Shown here piece by piece: positions 55,735-64,000 of a stretch of DNA of 64,000 bases (its first letter is position 1; each line of letters starts with the position of its first letter). The position numbers and the translations under genes were made by a program. This stretch comes from Hyphomicrobiales bacterium (GTDB taxonomy: Bacteria > Pseudomonadota > Alphaproteobacteria > Rhizobiales > Rhizobiaceae): contig UBXG01000002.1 of the NCBI GenBank assembly GCA_900469475.1, positions 346,760 to 410,759 of the forward strand, in the 5' to 3' direction. Below the pieces are notes generated by a model that did not search any database, was not told the DNA's origin, and worked only from the letters and a program-made list of their open reading frames with translations.

Positions 55735-58023
55735 TTAGGCGCGTTCGAAAACCGATCGGGACAGGCCTTTCAGCACTGTCTTCAGCTTCTCTGGATCGAC
55801 CGGCTTGACGATGACGGCATCGGCTCCGGCCAGAAGTGCCTGACGGCGGATCGAATCGCGGGTGTCTGCGGTCAGCACGACGATCGGCAGCGAAGGAAGG
55901 CCATGCCTGCGTTCATAGGCCCGCAACTGCGCAAGTACAGCCGCGCCCGTGCCGCCCGGCATGTTGAAATCCGTCACCAGCACCTCCGGCCGTGTTTCGG
56001 GCTTTTCGATGCGGGCTCGAAGGCCATCGAAATCCTCGACGACGCGGACCCTGTGGCCAGCCTTTGAGAGCATGGCCCGGACCAGCATCGCATTGACCGG
56101 GTCATCCTCGCCCAACAAGATATCGAGCGCACGATCGTCCTCCGCCTCCGGCGTCGTTATGCCGATCTCGGACACCGCCTCGATCAGTGCCTCACGCCTT
56201 TCCATGCCGCGCATACGGCCCCTCAGCACGTCTATCAGCGATTGTTCGCGCAGCGGACGGATGAGCCAGGCGTCGAAAAGGTCTAGCGGATGGGTGTTAC
56301 GCTCTTCGGGATTGACCAGGAAGATCTTGCGCAGCCGGGGCACCGCAAGCGCATTTCCCTCGCTGAAATACCAGGGCGCCATGCGATGATCGACGATGAG
56401 ATCCGTCCACACCCCGCCCTCACCCATCGGGAAGGATGGCAACAGATCATCCATATCGGTCGGGCCGATCAGCCGGCAGCGGCCACCGAGCGTCTGTATT
56501 GTTCGCATGATGGCCGTGCTTGCCGCCCCTTCGGGGGCAAGCAGGAGGATACGAGAGCCCCTGAGCATGGTATTGCGCCGGTCGTATCCGTCCCCTCCGG
56601 CAACCAAGCCGACCGGGAAGGAGATGACGAACTCGCTGCCCTTGCCGCGCTCGCTGGCAACGCTGAGCCCGCCGCCGAATTCGCGCAGGATGCGGGCTGA
56701 GATTGCAAGGCCGAGACCGGTGCCGGCGCTTCTTTCCACCGTGGTTCCGGCTTGCTCGAACTCGCCGAAGACGCGGGCCTGCTCCTCCTCAGTCATACCG
56801 GGACCGCTATCGCGCACGGATATCGTCAAATCCCGGCCATCGAGATCGACGCTGACAAGAACGCCACCGGTCTGGGTGAATTTCACCGCGTTGCCGATGA
56901 CATTGAACAGGATCTGGCGCAACCGAGCAGGATCGAACTCCAAGTTCTCCGGAACATCGGCCGCAACGCTTGCAGCGATTTCTATGCCCTTTTCATGGGC
57001 GCGATGGGCGAGCATCTCGATGACGCCTTCCAGCAGCGGCCGCAAAGCCTCCTGCCGTGGATGCAACTGGAAGCGACCGACTTCGATCGTGGAGAAATCC
57101 AGGAGATCTTCGACCAGCTGCACCAGCGCGTGACCCGATTGGCGAATGCCGGTGAGGTAATTTGCCTGCTCCAGGGTCAATGGCGTCTGGGCGAGCAGAT
57201 GGTTCATGCCGAGAATGCCAGACAGCGGCGTGCGGATCTCATGGCTGACGGTGGCGAGCAGGCGGGATTTGGCGGCGCTGTTATACTCGGCCTTCAATCG
57301 GGCGTCTTCGCGCAGGCGCGCAACCTGCCGCTCCTCCGTCACGTCGCGCGCGATGCTCTGTATGCATAATTGCCCAGTCGTCGCATCGCGGAACATGACA
57401 TCGTGCCAGGCAAAAATGCGCCGCCCCTCGGGCGTTGCGATTTCCGCATCCTGATGCTTCGCGCCGGTGACGGTACGGAATACGAGGCCGGTCTCTTCCA
57501 GCGTCAGGCCCTCCGGATGCGGCCTGCCGGTCAATCGGCTGAATGTGGCATTGGCATGCATAATCCGCCGGTCGATGCTGCGTGTGACGGTGATATCACC
57601 GAGCGCATCATGGACGGTGGCAAGGAGATTGGCGCTTTCCCTGTGCTCCCACAAGCGATCATGCTCGCTCTCGTTGGCATCGGCAGCGGCAATCTCAGGC
57701 TCGCCTGCAGCGCCCCGGGCTTTGACGATGCCGACAGCGGCAAGCGCAAGGGCCACAAGGCCAAACAGGCCCGCGAGCAGCAGCGGACCTCCGGTAAAGC
57801 CAATCACCAGAAAGGCTGCCCCAGCGACAAGACCCCCGCCATTCAGCCAATGGCCCAGCAACGACCGGGCCTGCGCGGACGGTGGCGATTGCTGCCCTGC
57901 CTCACGCGGTACTGTTGATTTTACAAGCGACGACTCGTCGGCGGCCGGCCCTTCGCTCGGTCCCGTTTGGTCGTGAACTGCCGCGGCGGCAAGCTTTTCC
58001 TGCAGATCTGCCAGAGTGCTCAT
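55735..58023 (-). CDS. hybrid sensor histidine kinase/response regulator
   Basis: Membrane-bound hybrid kinase of 762 residues. Two hydrophobic segments at about 60-100 anchor it, followed by a PAS domain (about 130-225), HisKA with His261 (LATVSHEIRTPLSGILGMNH), HATPase (about 360-475) and two receiver domains. The first receiver (about 490-605) lacks the N-terminal acidic pair (SRILLLAPEGA). The second (about 632-755) has the acidic pair GEDDPVN and the phosphoacceptor VLVTDFNMPG. It is an orphan kinase, with no partner regulator nearby. The signal is unknown. Confidence 0.92.
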   Translation of the reverse strand: MSTLADLQEKLAAAAVHDQTGPSEGPAADESSLVKSTVPREAGQQSPPSAQARSLLGHWLNGGGLVAGAAFLVIGFTGGPLLLAGLFGLVALALAAVGIVKARGAAGEPEIAAADANESEHDRLWEHRESANLLATVHDALGDITVTRSIDRRIMHANATFSRLTGRPHPEGLTLEETGLVFRTVTGAKHQDAEIATPEGRRIFAWHDVMFRDATTGQLCIQSIARDVTEERQVARLREDARLKAEYNSAAKSRLLATVSHEIRTPLSGILGMNHLLAQTPLTLEQANYLTGIRQSGHALVQLVEDLLDFSTIEVGRFQLHPRQEALRPLLEGVIEMLAHRAHEKGIEIAASVAADVPENLEFDPARLRQILFNVIGNAVKFTQTGGVLVSVDLDGRDLTISVRDSGPGMTEEEQARVFGEFEQAGTTVERSAGTGLGLAISARILREFGGGLSVASERGKGSEFVISFPVGLVAGGDGYDRRNTMLRGSRILLLAPEGAASTAIMRTIQTLGGRCRLIGPTDMDDLLPSFPMGEGGVWTDLIVDHRMAPWYFSEGNALAVPRLRKIFLVNPEERNTHPLDLFDAWLIRPLREQSLIDVLRGRMRGMERREALIEAVSEIGITTPEAEDDRALDILLGEDDPVNAMLVRAMLSKAGHRVRVVEDFDGLRARIEKPETRPEVLVTDFNMPGGTGAAVLAQLRAYERRHGLPSLPIVVLTADTRDSIRRQALLAGADAVIVKPVDPEKLKTVLKGLSRSVFERA

Positions 58024-58078
58024 GCAGTCTGGCTATCATGGGCAGTCTTCCCGATGCCTTCAGGGATTCGATAGAATT

Positions 58079-58597
58079 TTACGCTTTTGCCTTTTTCGGC
58101 ATGAGAAGTTCGTCGAGAATGACGCAGCTTGCACCGACGGTGATGAAGCTGTCGGCAAGATTGAAGACGGCAAAAGACCACGTCTGCGTATGAAAGAGGA
58201 TGTAATCGATCACGTGACCGTAGAGAAAGCGGTCGAGCAGATTGCCCAGAGCACCGGCGATGATCAGGGCAAAGCCCGTATGCGCCAGCCAGCGGTGATC
58301 GGGCGTGCGTCGCCAGAGCCACAGCACGAAGGCGACGATGACGAGCCGCATCCCGACGATGAACCAGCCATCCATGCCCGACAGCATCGAGAAGGCCACG
58401 CCGAGATTATAGGTGCGATAAAGGGCCAGCATCGGGATGACCGGAACCATTTCCTGTAAGGGAAGCCAGTTGTCGACCATGATCTTGATGGCCTGGTCGA
58501 GAACAACGGCAACCACGATGAAAATCAGGATTGGCAGGGGCCGCGAAAACAGGGCTGGCTTTGCAGTCGGCTGTTCGTGGGTCTCGCTATCGGTCAT
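58079..58597 (-). CDS. lspA: lipoprotein signal peptidase
   Basis: Aspartic protease of 172 residues that removes lipoprotein signal peptides. There are four membrane segments, with the conserved GALGNLLDR and the catalytic aspartates in HVIDYI and FNLADSFI. It overlaps the TrmH-family gene by 4 bp (ATGA, 58594-58597). Confidence 0.96.
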   Translation of the reverse strand: MTDSETHEQPTAKPALFSRPLPILIFIVVAVVLDQAIKIMVDNWLPLQEMVPVIPMLALYRTYNLGVAFSMLSGMDGWFIVGMRLVIVAFVLWLWRRTPDHRWLAHTGFALIIAGALGNLLDRFLYGHVIDYILFHTQTWSFAVFNLADSFITVGASCVILDELLMPKKAKA

Positions 58598-59454
58598 CGG
58601 GTCTCGCTCAAGGTCAGGATATGGCGGCGGGCCTCGAACAGCATGACTGCCGTCGCGACCGCCAGATTAAGGCTGTCGGCACGGCCGGCCTGCGGGATGC
58701 GGGCGAGCGCATCGGCCTCTTTCGCCAGGGCATCCGGCAGGCCGGACTGCTCGTTGCCCATCAGGATGACGACGGGCTTCTTTTTGTAATCGATGGTGCG
58801 ATAGTCCACCGCGCCAGCCAGATGGGTGGCAACAACGGAAACCTCAGCCTTCTTCTTCCAGGTCAGGAACTCTTCCGGCGTCGCCTTGACGACAGGAACG
58901 GCGAAGATCGAGCCCATGGTGGCGCGTACGGTTTCCAGCGAAAAGGGATCGGTCGTCTCACCGACGAGGATGACGCCGGAAGCGCCGGCCGCATCGGCGG
59001 TGCGGATGATCGTGCCGAGATTGCCGGGATCGCGGACGCGGTCGAGCGCTACCCAGGTTTCGCCGGCCTTCGGCTTGACGTCCCGAAGCTGTTGCCAGCG
59101 CTGCTCGAAGACGCCGACTACCATCTGCGGATTGTCGCGGCGGGTGATCGAGCCGATGACCTTTTCGCTGACCTCCAGCACCAGCCCGCCGGCCGCGACC
59201 GTCTTGGCGGCCACCTGCTCGACGAGAGGCTTGCCCTTGGCGGCCTTGGCATAAACAAGCGTGCGGATCGTCCAGCCGAGTTCGAGCGCGTCGATGACGA
59301 GCTTCAGCCCTTCGGCCAGGAAGGCGCCGCTTTCCTCGCGGGACTTCTTGAGCGTCAGCGCCTTGATGTCCTTGACGATCGGATTGGCAAGCGAGGTGAC
59401 CTCCTTGACTTGTCCGACCTTGCGTGGGCCGTCATTGCGGAAATCCTTGTTCAT
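58594..59454 (-). CDS. TrmH/SpoU-family RNA methyltransferase
   Basis: SPOUT-class 2'-O-methyltransferase of 286 residues. An N-terminal substrate-binding domain (about 20-105) precedes the knotted catalytic domain, with [28 protein letters not shown] and [14 protein letters not shown]. It is translationally coupled to lspA and to the next methyltransferase. The rRNA or tRNA target is not assigned. Confidence 0.93.
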   Translation of the reverse strand: MNKDFRNDGPRKVGQVKEVTSLANPIVKDIKALTLKKSREESGAFLAEGLKLVIDALELGWTIRTLVYAKAAKGKPLVEQVAAKTVAAGGLVLEVSEKVIGSITRRDNPQMVVGVFEQRWQQLRDVKPKAGETWVALDRVRDPGNLGTIIRTADAAGASGVILVGETTDPFSLETVRATMGSIFAVPVVKATPEEFLTWKKKAEVSVVATHLAGAVDYRTIDYKKKPVVILMGNEQSGLPDALAKEADALARIPQAGRADSLNLAVATAVMLFEARRHILTLSETR

Positions 59455-60581
59455 TTCGGCACCCAGCGGCTGAAGAGAGAGGTGGAAAGCGCCCTGCCCG
59501 GCGTGCGGCCGTCAAGGCCGGCCTCGCGGATGACAAGCTCGCCGGATTCGACCACGCCGCCGGCTCCGCGCATGGTCTCGCGCATCAGCTCATGGATCGA
59601 GTAGAAGCTGGCGCGGATGGAATAGGCCGTCAGCACGAGGCCGAGCGCCTTTGGCGACAGGATTTCGCGGCAGATATCGAGCATCAGCGGCAGGTGTTCG
59701 AATAGATGCCAGACCTCGCCGTTCGGGCCTCGGCCGAATTTCGGCGGGTCGGTGAGGATGATGTCGTATTTATTGCCGCGCCGCTCCTCGCGCAGGATGA
59801 ACTTCATTGCATCCTCGCAGATCCAGCGGATCGGCAGTTTTTCCATGCGGCCCAAGGCCTGGTTTTCCCGCGCCCAGCCGATCGCCTTCTTGGAGGCGTC
59901 GACATGGGTCACTTCTGCGCCAGCAGCGGCTGCCACCAGGGAGGCGACGCCGGTATAGCCGAAGAGGTTCAGGACCTTGAGCGGCCTTTTCGCCGCCTCG
60001 ACCTGCTCCTTCATCCAGGCCCAGTGCACGATCTGCTCCGGAAAGACCCCGACATGTCGGAAGGCGGTGAAGCGGCCGAGGAAATCGACGCCGAGCAATT
60101 GCAGCGGCCAGGTCTCGCCGAGCGCTTCGCGCGGAAAGCGCCAGCGGCCCATGCCGTCCTCATCGGTATCGCCGGTGAAGATCGCATCGGCATTGTCCCA
60201 GACATGCGCGGCGAGCGACGGCGGCCACAACGCCTGCGCTTCGGGCCGAACGATGCGATACGGTCCATACTGCTCGAGCTTGAGGCCATTACCGCTGTCG
60301 ATCAGGTGGAAATCGCCGGCACCGAGTGACTCGAGGATCGCCGGCACGCGCTCCGTCGGCCTCTCGCCGGTTCGCGCAATCAGCGGACGTTCCGGCGCTG
60401 CGGAAGCGGTCGCCGCATCGCGCGGCTCAGTTACCCGTTCGCCATGACGGGGCGAAGGCTTGGCTGGCCTCGAAGCATGCGCGGGCTTTGCCGGCGGCTT
60501 GCCTGATATGTCGCGCCGGGGTTTTGCCCCGAGACCGCCCGCACTTTTCTGGCCGGGCCGGCTTTCCCTATGTTTCACCAT
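59451..60581 (-). CDS. class I SAM-dependent RNA methyltransferase
   Basis: Predicted RlmI-like methyltransferase of 376 residues. The N-terminal 65 residues are basic, Pro/Ala-rich and low in complexity. The Rossmann core has VLNLFGYTGVASLVAAAAGA (motif I), VTHVDASKKAIGWARENQ and ILTDPPKFGRG (catalytic motif IV). The ATG at 60581 (MVKHRESRPGQ) is used rather than the longer frame that overlaps the coxG gene. It overlaps the SpoU gene by 4 bp. Its substrate is probably rRNA, by family. Confidence 0.88.
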   Translation of the reverse strand: MVKHRESRPGQKSAGGLGAKPRRDISGKPPAKPAHASRPAKPSPRHGERVTEPRDAATASAAPERPLIARTGERPTERVPAILESLGAGDFHLIDSGNGLKLEQYGPYRIVRPEAQALWPPSLAAHVWDNADAIFTGDTDEDGMGRWRFPREALGETWPLQLLGVDFLGRFTAFRHVGVFPEQIVHWAWMKEQVEAAKRPLKVLNLFGYTGVASLVAAAAGAEVTHVDASKKAIGWARENQALGRMEKLPIRWICEDAMKFILREERRGNKYDIILTDPPKFGRGPNGEVWHLFEHLPLMLDICREILSPKALGLVLTAYSIRASFYSIHELMRETMRGAGGVVESGELVIREAGLDGRTPGRALSTSLFSRWVPK

Positions 60582-60693
60582 ACTTGTCTCAAAATTGATA
60601 TGTGCGTGCAAATAGCATCTGGCCGCCACTTGGCAAAGCGCTTTCCGATCTGCGATGATCCATGCACAAAATGTCACATTGGGAGGATTGCGC

Positions 60694-61146
60694 ATGGACA
60701 TGACCGGCGAGGAGCGGATCGCAGCACCCAGGGACGCCGTATGGGCGGCACTGAACGATCCGGAGATCCTCAAGCAATGTATCCCGGGATGCCAGAGCCT
60801 GGAAAAGATCTCGCCGACGGAACTGACCGCGACGGTAAAGCTGAAGATCGGCCCGGTTTCCGCCTCCTTCAATGGCGAGGTCAAGCTTTCCAACATCAAC
60901 GCACCGGAAAGCTACACGATATCAGGCGAAGGAAAGGGCGGAATTGCCGGTTTCGCCAAGGGCGGCGCAGACGTCGTACTCAAGGAAGACGGCGACGAGA
61001 CCATCCTGCAATACGAGGCGAAGGCGCAAGTCGGCGGCAAGATCGCACAGCTCGGTTCGCGGTTGGTCGATTCCAGCGCCAAGAAGCTGGCACAGCAGTT
61101 TTTTTCCGATTTCACCGCGGCGATCAATGGCCAGTCCGGCGACTGA
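60694..61146 (+). CDS. CoxG/SRPBCC family protein
   Basis: Protein of 150 residues with the CoxG pattern (ERIAAPRDAVWAALNDPEIL; IPGCQSLEKISPTEL). In carboxydotrophs CoxG helps anchor CO dehydrogenase to the membrane. No cox structural genes are nearby and the hydrophobic C-terminal anchor is short or absent, so a generic lipid- or ligand-binding role is more likely. A GGGAGG site 7 nt before the ATG supports the start. Confidence 0.88.
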   Translation: MDMTGEERIAAPRDAVWAALNDPEILKQCIPGCQSLEKISPTELTATVKLKIGPVSASFNGEVKLSNINAPESYTISGEGKGGIAGFAKGGADVVLKEDGDETILQYEAKAQVGGKIAQLGSRLVDSSAKKLAQQFFSDFTAAINGQSGD

Positions 61147-61182
61147 TTGCCGAGCGCATATTTGGCGCCCATATAGTCGATC

Positions 61183-61641
61183 ATGACATCGCAATCTCAG
61201 ACATGGGCCATCCGGCCCGCACGCGAACAGGATATGCAGACGCTCGCGGAGATTTACCTCCAGGTCCGCCGCGAGACATTCCGCTGGGTCGACCCCGATC
61301 GCTTTACACTGGAAGACTTCGCCACTCACACGAATGGCGAGCGACTGTTCGTCTGCGAAGATGAGCATGGCACGGTCGCCGGCTTCGCCGCGATTTGGGA
61401 GCCGGACGACTTCATCCACATGCTCTATATCCTGCCGGCATTCCAGGGCCGTGGCGCGGGCAAGGCACTACTGGCCGCACTGCCGGATTGGCCAGGGCGC
61501 CGCTATCGGCTGAAATGCCTGGTCAAAAACATCCGCGCCATGGCGTTCTACAGGATGCTCGGCTTCGAGATCATCGGCGACGGCGCGTCGCCGGAAGGGG
61601 ATTATAAAGAGATGCGGCTTGGCGATGCCGCTTCACTTTGA
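61183..61641 (+). CDS. GNAT family acetyltransferase
   Basis: N-acetyltransferase of 152 residues. The acetyl-CoA loop is visible in ILPAFQGRGAGKALLAALP, followed by NIRAMAFYRMLGFEIIGDG. The substrate is unknown. It is 36 bp after the CoxG-like gene and may be co-transcribed. Its 3' end overlaps the convergent LapA-domain gene by 9 bp. Confidence 0.9.
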   Translation: MTSQSQTWAIRPAREQDMQTLAEIYLQVRRETFRWVDPDRFTLEDFATHTNGERLFVCEDEHGTVAGFAAIWEPDDFIHMLYILPAFQGRGAGKALLAALPDWPGRRYRLKCLVKNIRAMAFYRMLGFEIIGDGASPEGDYKEMRLGDAASL

Positions 61642-61965
61642 CGGCAGCTGCCCGGCGATCTCTTCGGCGCGCGTGCGATGCTTGTCGGCTTCAGCCTGCC
61701 AGCGTACGGCCTCGCGCGACTGGTTACGCGCGCGCTTGCGATGTTTTCCCTGATTAACCCACGTAACTGCGGCACCGACGATCATGCCGAGGATCAGCGC
61801 CACAAACAACAGCACGAACAGGGGCGCATTCAACGACAGCACCTGATCCTCCGGCCGAAAGGGATTGAGCGCCAAAGTGACGGATTGCCTGTTGGCAACG
61901 CAGAATATGATGAGGATGATGCCGAGCGGCAGCAATATCAGCAGATTGACGATCTTCTTGGCCAT
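61633..61965 (-). CDS. LapA domain membrane protein
   Basis: Membrane protein of 110 residues with two segments (VNLLILLPLGIILIIFCV and LFVLLFVALILGMIVGAAV) around the LapA/DUF1049 motif ANRQSVTLALNPF. The C-terminus is a charged cytoplasmic coil. In E. coli, LapA works with LapB in LPS assembly control. In rhizobia it commonly follows ihfB, as here. Confidence 0.9.
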   Translation of the reverse strand: MAKKIVNLLILLPLGIILIIFCVANRQSVTLALNPFRPEDQVLSLNAPLFVLLFVALILGMIVGAAVTWVNQGKHRKRARNQSREAVRWQAEADKHRTRAEEIAGQLPSK

Positions 61966-62132
61966 TGCGCAGCTCCTTTATCCGCGGCCATGAGTGCCAC
62001 GCACCCAAGCCACCTTCAGCCGCAGAATAGAAAAGAGGCGGCTGAATTCAAGTGCCACCGCGTCGCGGCACAATCATGTCCTACAACTATTTTCGTCGGC
62101 GCATTTGGGGAAACTCGGCCGGAACGGCCCGA

Positions 62133-62441
62133 TCAGTTGTCGTCTTCCTCATCGTCGCCGGCGCCCGGATTCAGGCGCTCGCGCAATTCCTTGCCCGTCT
62201 TGAAGAAGGGAACCCATTTTTCCTCGACGAAGACGGTATCGCCGGTGCGTGGGTTGCGACCGGAGCGTGAAGGCCGGTTCTTGACGGAAAAGGCACCGAA
62301 GCCGCGAAGCTCAACTCGGTTTCCCGCTGCGAGCGCATCGGTGATCTCATCCAAGACAGCATTGACGATATTTTCGACGTCGCGGTGATAGAGATGCGGG
62401 TTGCGGGCGGCAACAATCTGCACCAGTTCCGACTTAATCAC
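62133..62441 (-). CDS. ihfB: integration host factor subunit beta
   Basis: DNA-bending protein of 102 residues in the HU/IHF family: [20 protein letters not shown], then [20 protein letters not shown], which carries the DNA-intercalating proline arm. The C-terminus is acidic. The start codon is GTG at 62441, supported by AAGGGG 6 nt upstream. The subunit alpha gene is not in this window. The 26-bp gap before it follows sppA. Confidence 0.95.
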   Translation of the reverse strand: MIKSELVQIVAARNPHLYHRDVENIVNAVLDEITDALAAGNRVELRGFGAFSVKNRPSRSGRNPRTGDTVFVEEKWVPFFKTGKELRERLNPGAGDDEEDDN

Positions 62442-62467
62442 AGCTATCCCCTTAAATCATTGATTTA

Positions 62468-63427
62468 TCAATTGGCTGCACCCTGCCAAACAGAAAGCAG
62501 GCCGTCAAGAAACAACTTATCGGTCATGATTTTCTGGAGGCTCTCTCCTTTGATAAAATCATCATAACCGAGGCGATTTAGCAACCAGGAAGCGGCACCC
62601 GGCCAAAAGAAGGACGAAGTTTTGTCTTCCGGCTTCCAATCGACGATCGGCAGGTCCTTCTTGACCTTGCGCGTTTCGAGATAGGCGAGGATTTCGTCCT
62701 CGCCGCCGAGCGTGTCGATCAGCTTGTTCTGCAGCGCCTGGCGACCGGTGAAGATGCTGCCGTCTGCAAGCTTCAGCACTTCGTCGCGCGGCAGTTTGCG
62801 GCGCTCGGCAACCAGATCCACGAACCAGGCGTAGCTGTCCATGACCATATTGCGGATCATGTTCTTGGCGTCTTCGCTGGCGGGATGGAAGGGCGACGGC
62901 TCGGCCTTCAGCGGCGCCGACTTGATCTCGTCGAGCGAAACGCCGACCTTATCGAGGAGATCCTTGACCTGCGGATACTGGAAGATGACGCCGATCGACC
63001 CGGTGATGGAGGTATCGCCCGCAACGATATCGTCGCCGGCCGTCGCGATCATGTAGCCAGCCGAGGCTGCGACGGTACGAATGTCCGACACAACCGGCTT
63101 CTTGGCGGCGACCGCGCGGATCGCCTTGAAGATCCGCTCGCCACCATAGGTCGTTCCGCCCGTCGAGGAGATCGACACGATCAGCGCCTTGACCTGGTCA
63201 TTGTCGCGGATCTTCTTCAGCCGCTCCAGAAGTTCCGGATCGTCTTGGATGAGCCCGGAAATCTTGACGCGGGCGATCTGCGGACCGCGCACATCGGGCA
63301 GATCGGCAGAGACGAAGCGATAAAACGCAAAGCCCAATGCCACCAGGAGCAAAACGGCAACAATGCGCCAGAAACCGAGCTTGCGGCGCAATTGTCGCCG
63401 ATCCGCGATTGCAGAACTGTCCATCAC
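62468..63427 (-). CDS. sppA: signal peptide peptidase SppA
   Basis: S49-family membrane protease of 319 residues (36K type). One N-terminal membrane segment (IVAVLLLVALGFAFYRFV) precedes the catalytic domain. The active-site serine is in AASAGYMIATAGD, with VSISSTGGTTYGGERIF upstream and GSIGVIFQYP downstream. It clears cleaved signal peptides. It is upstream of ihfB, a conserved alphaproteobacterial pairing. Confidence 0.94.
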   Translation of the reverse strand: MMDSSAIADRRQLRRKLGFWRIVAVLLLVALGFAFYRFVSADLPDVRGPQIARVKISGLIQDDPELLERLKKIRDNDQVKALIVSISSTGGTTYGGERIFKAIRAVAAKKPVVSDIRTVAASAGYMIATAGDDIVAGDTSITGSIGVIFQYPQVKDLLDKVGVSLDEIKSAPLKAEPSPFHPASEDAKNMIRNMVMDSYAWFVDLVAERRKLPRDEVLKLADGSIFTGRQALQNKLIDTLGGEDEILAYLETRKVKKDLPIVDWKPEDKTSSFFWPGAASWLLNRLGYDDFIKGESLQKIMTDKLFLDGLLSVWQGAAN

Positions 63428-63747
63428 GCCTTATTTCTCCCCGCAACAAATTGAAAGCGCTATAAACCGGATGTATGACACCTTGAAACGGGCACAATCC
63501 TCAGAGAAAAGCGTTTCCCGTTTTCGATGTCGTCGGCGGGACGTCGCTCTGTCGTTCATCAGATAGGACATCGCCCGACCTGATGAAACCGGCCGATGGC
63601 ATATTTTCTGCTAAAATTCGCCCATGGCAGGAAAAAATCCATATTGGCAAGCCAGTGCAATAATGCGAAACGATCCGATAGGCTTTTTGGCACAGCCTCG
63701 CATAGCGTGAATGCGGTTTTCCGGATCATAGAAGACGGACCAGTTGC
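63428..63747. other. intergenic region between sppA and lptC-like gene
   Basis: This 320-bp gap separates the divergent sppA and lptC-like genes and should hold both promoters. A short ORF on each strand (about 80-90 codons) is present, but neither resembles a known protein. I see no perfect -10/-35 pair, tRNA or repeat. Confidence 0.5.
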
Positions 63748-64000
63748 ATGCTCAATACGATCGAGCCCCCCGGCGAGGCAATGCGCTCGGTGCCGGAACG
63801 GAACGCGTATAAAGACGCGATTTTCCACTCTAACCGCGTGAAGCGGCTGAGAGTGCTGTTGCCGCTTGCCGCCGTCGTGGTCTCGCTCCTGTTTATCGTC
63901 GTCTCGGTCATCCGCGCCTATCTGCCCGCCGACATCCGGATCGAGGGTGCCAAGATCGAGGATGGCAAGGTGGTCATGGAGCGCCCTGCCATATCCGGCC
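63748..64000 (+). CDS. lptC: LptC-like LPS export protein, partial
   Basis: The first 84 codons of a gene cut off by the window end. The product starts MLNTIEPPGEAMRSVPE and has one membrane anchor (VLLPLAAVVVSLLFIVVSVI) followed by a periplasmic YLPADIRIEGAKIEDGKVVM. This matches the N-terminus of LptC-type LPS transport proteins of rhizobia, which precede lptA and lptB. The assignment rests on the pattern and needs the rest of the gene. Confidence 0.75.
   Translation, partial: MLNTIEPPGEAMRSVPERNAYKDAIFHSNRVKRLRVLLPLAAVVVSLLFIVVSVIRAYLPADIRIEGAKIEDGKVVMERPAISG

Noticed and set aside
60694..61146. Carbon monoxide oxidation locus
   Set aside because: Only a CoxG-like gene is present, with no coxL, coxM or coxS. 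CoxG homologues are often unrelated to CO metabolism.

Overview
The window is a gene-dense, high-GC chromosomal segment from an alphaproteobacterium of the Rhizobium/Agrobacterium/Sinorhizobium group. The assignment rests on gene content and order: rpmH-rnpA-yidC with engB and argB, lnt(actA)-phrR-metK-trmB, the run corC-like/ybeY/phoH/miaB/olsA/fur(mur)/rimI/tsaB/nfu/usp/trpS, then murJ-glnD-mutS, a malic enzyme of the tme type with a phosphotransacetylase tail, and olsB. No rRNA, tRNA, CRISPR array, insertion sequence, phage gene or replication origin was recognised. Most of the window is conserved core chromosome with a few accessory insertions.

Layout. 0.1-2.1 kb: a chemoreceptor (-). 2.4-4.95 kb: rpmH, rnpA and yidC (+), with a sigma70-type promoter and a strong terminator. 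5.0-8.2 kb: an arsenic island of MFS transporter, arsC, aquaglyceroporin aqpS and arsR (-), with a divergent DUF6428-like gene across a palindromic operator. 8.4-11 kb: engB (+), then a (-) module of ECF sigma factor, anti-sigma factor and fasciclin protein. 11.3-15.7 kb: argB, a PEP-mutase-like enzyme, a HAD nucleotidase, an EF-hand protein and a LOG protein. 15.9-18.7 kb: dapD, dapE and a membrane protein. 18.7-21.8 kb (-): truA, fmt, a FitAB/VapBC-type toxin-antitoxin pair and def. 22-28.8 kb: rmuC, a ribokinase, a second chemoreceptor, a nucleoside hydrolase, and a small heat-shock gene with a DUF1150 partner. 29-47.9 kb: a long (-) block of RNA modification, envelope and translation genes ending with murJ, glnD and a small unknown gene. 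48-50.7 kb: mutS, divergent from tme (50.8 kb). 53-58 kb: a DUF5939 nucleotide cyclase, olsB and a hybrid histidine kinase. 58-63.4 kb: lspA, two methyltransferases, a CoxG-like protein, a GNAT enzyme, a LapA-domain protein, ihfB and sppA. The window ends inside an lptC-like gene (+).

Several regulatory signals can be read directly. A heat-shock (RpoH-type) promoter is followed by a ROSE-like hairpin over the hsp20 ribosome-binding site. An Irr (ICE) box lies upstream of the Nfu iron-sulfur scaffold gene, and a Pho-box-like repeat upstream of olsB. A palindrome forms the arsR/DUF6428 operator, and a GATATC repeat lies upstream of the antitoxin. A TTAGGGT motif occurs three times around the lnt end and phrR start. 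A 13-bp direct repeat at an exact 42-bp offset lies upstream of the ECF sigma gene.

Functional themes: translation and tRNA/rRNA maturation (rpmH, rnpA, engB, truA, fmt, def, trmB, ybeY, miaB, tsaB, rimI, trpS); envelope and lipids (yidC, lnt, olsA, olsB, murJ, lspA, sppA, lptC); lysine/peptidoglycan precursors (dapD, dapE); nitrogen and carbon control (glnD, tme); and stress or metal responses (ars, ECF, hsp20, Nfu, Fur/Mur, Usp). No clearly new multi-gene system stands out. The most distinctive accessory pieces are the DUF6428-like partner in the ars island, the toxin-antitoxin pair inside the formyl-methionine gene cluster, and the zinc-ribbon nucleotide cyclase beside tme and olsB.
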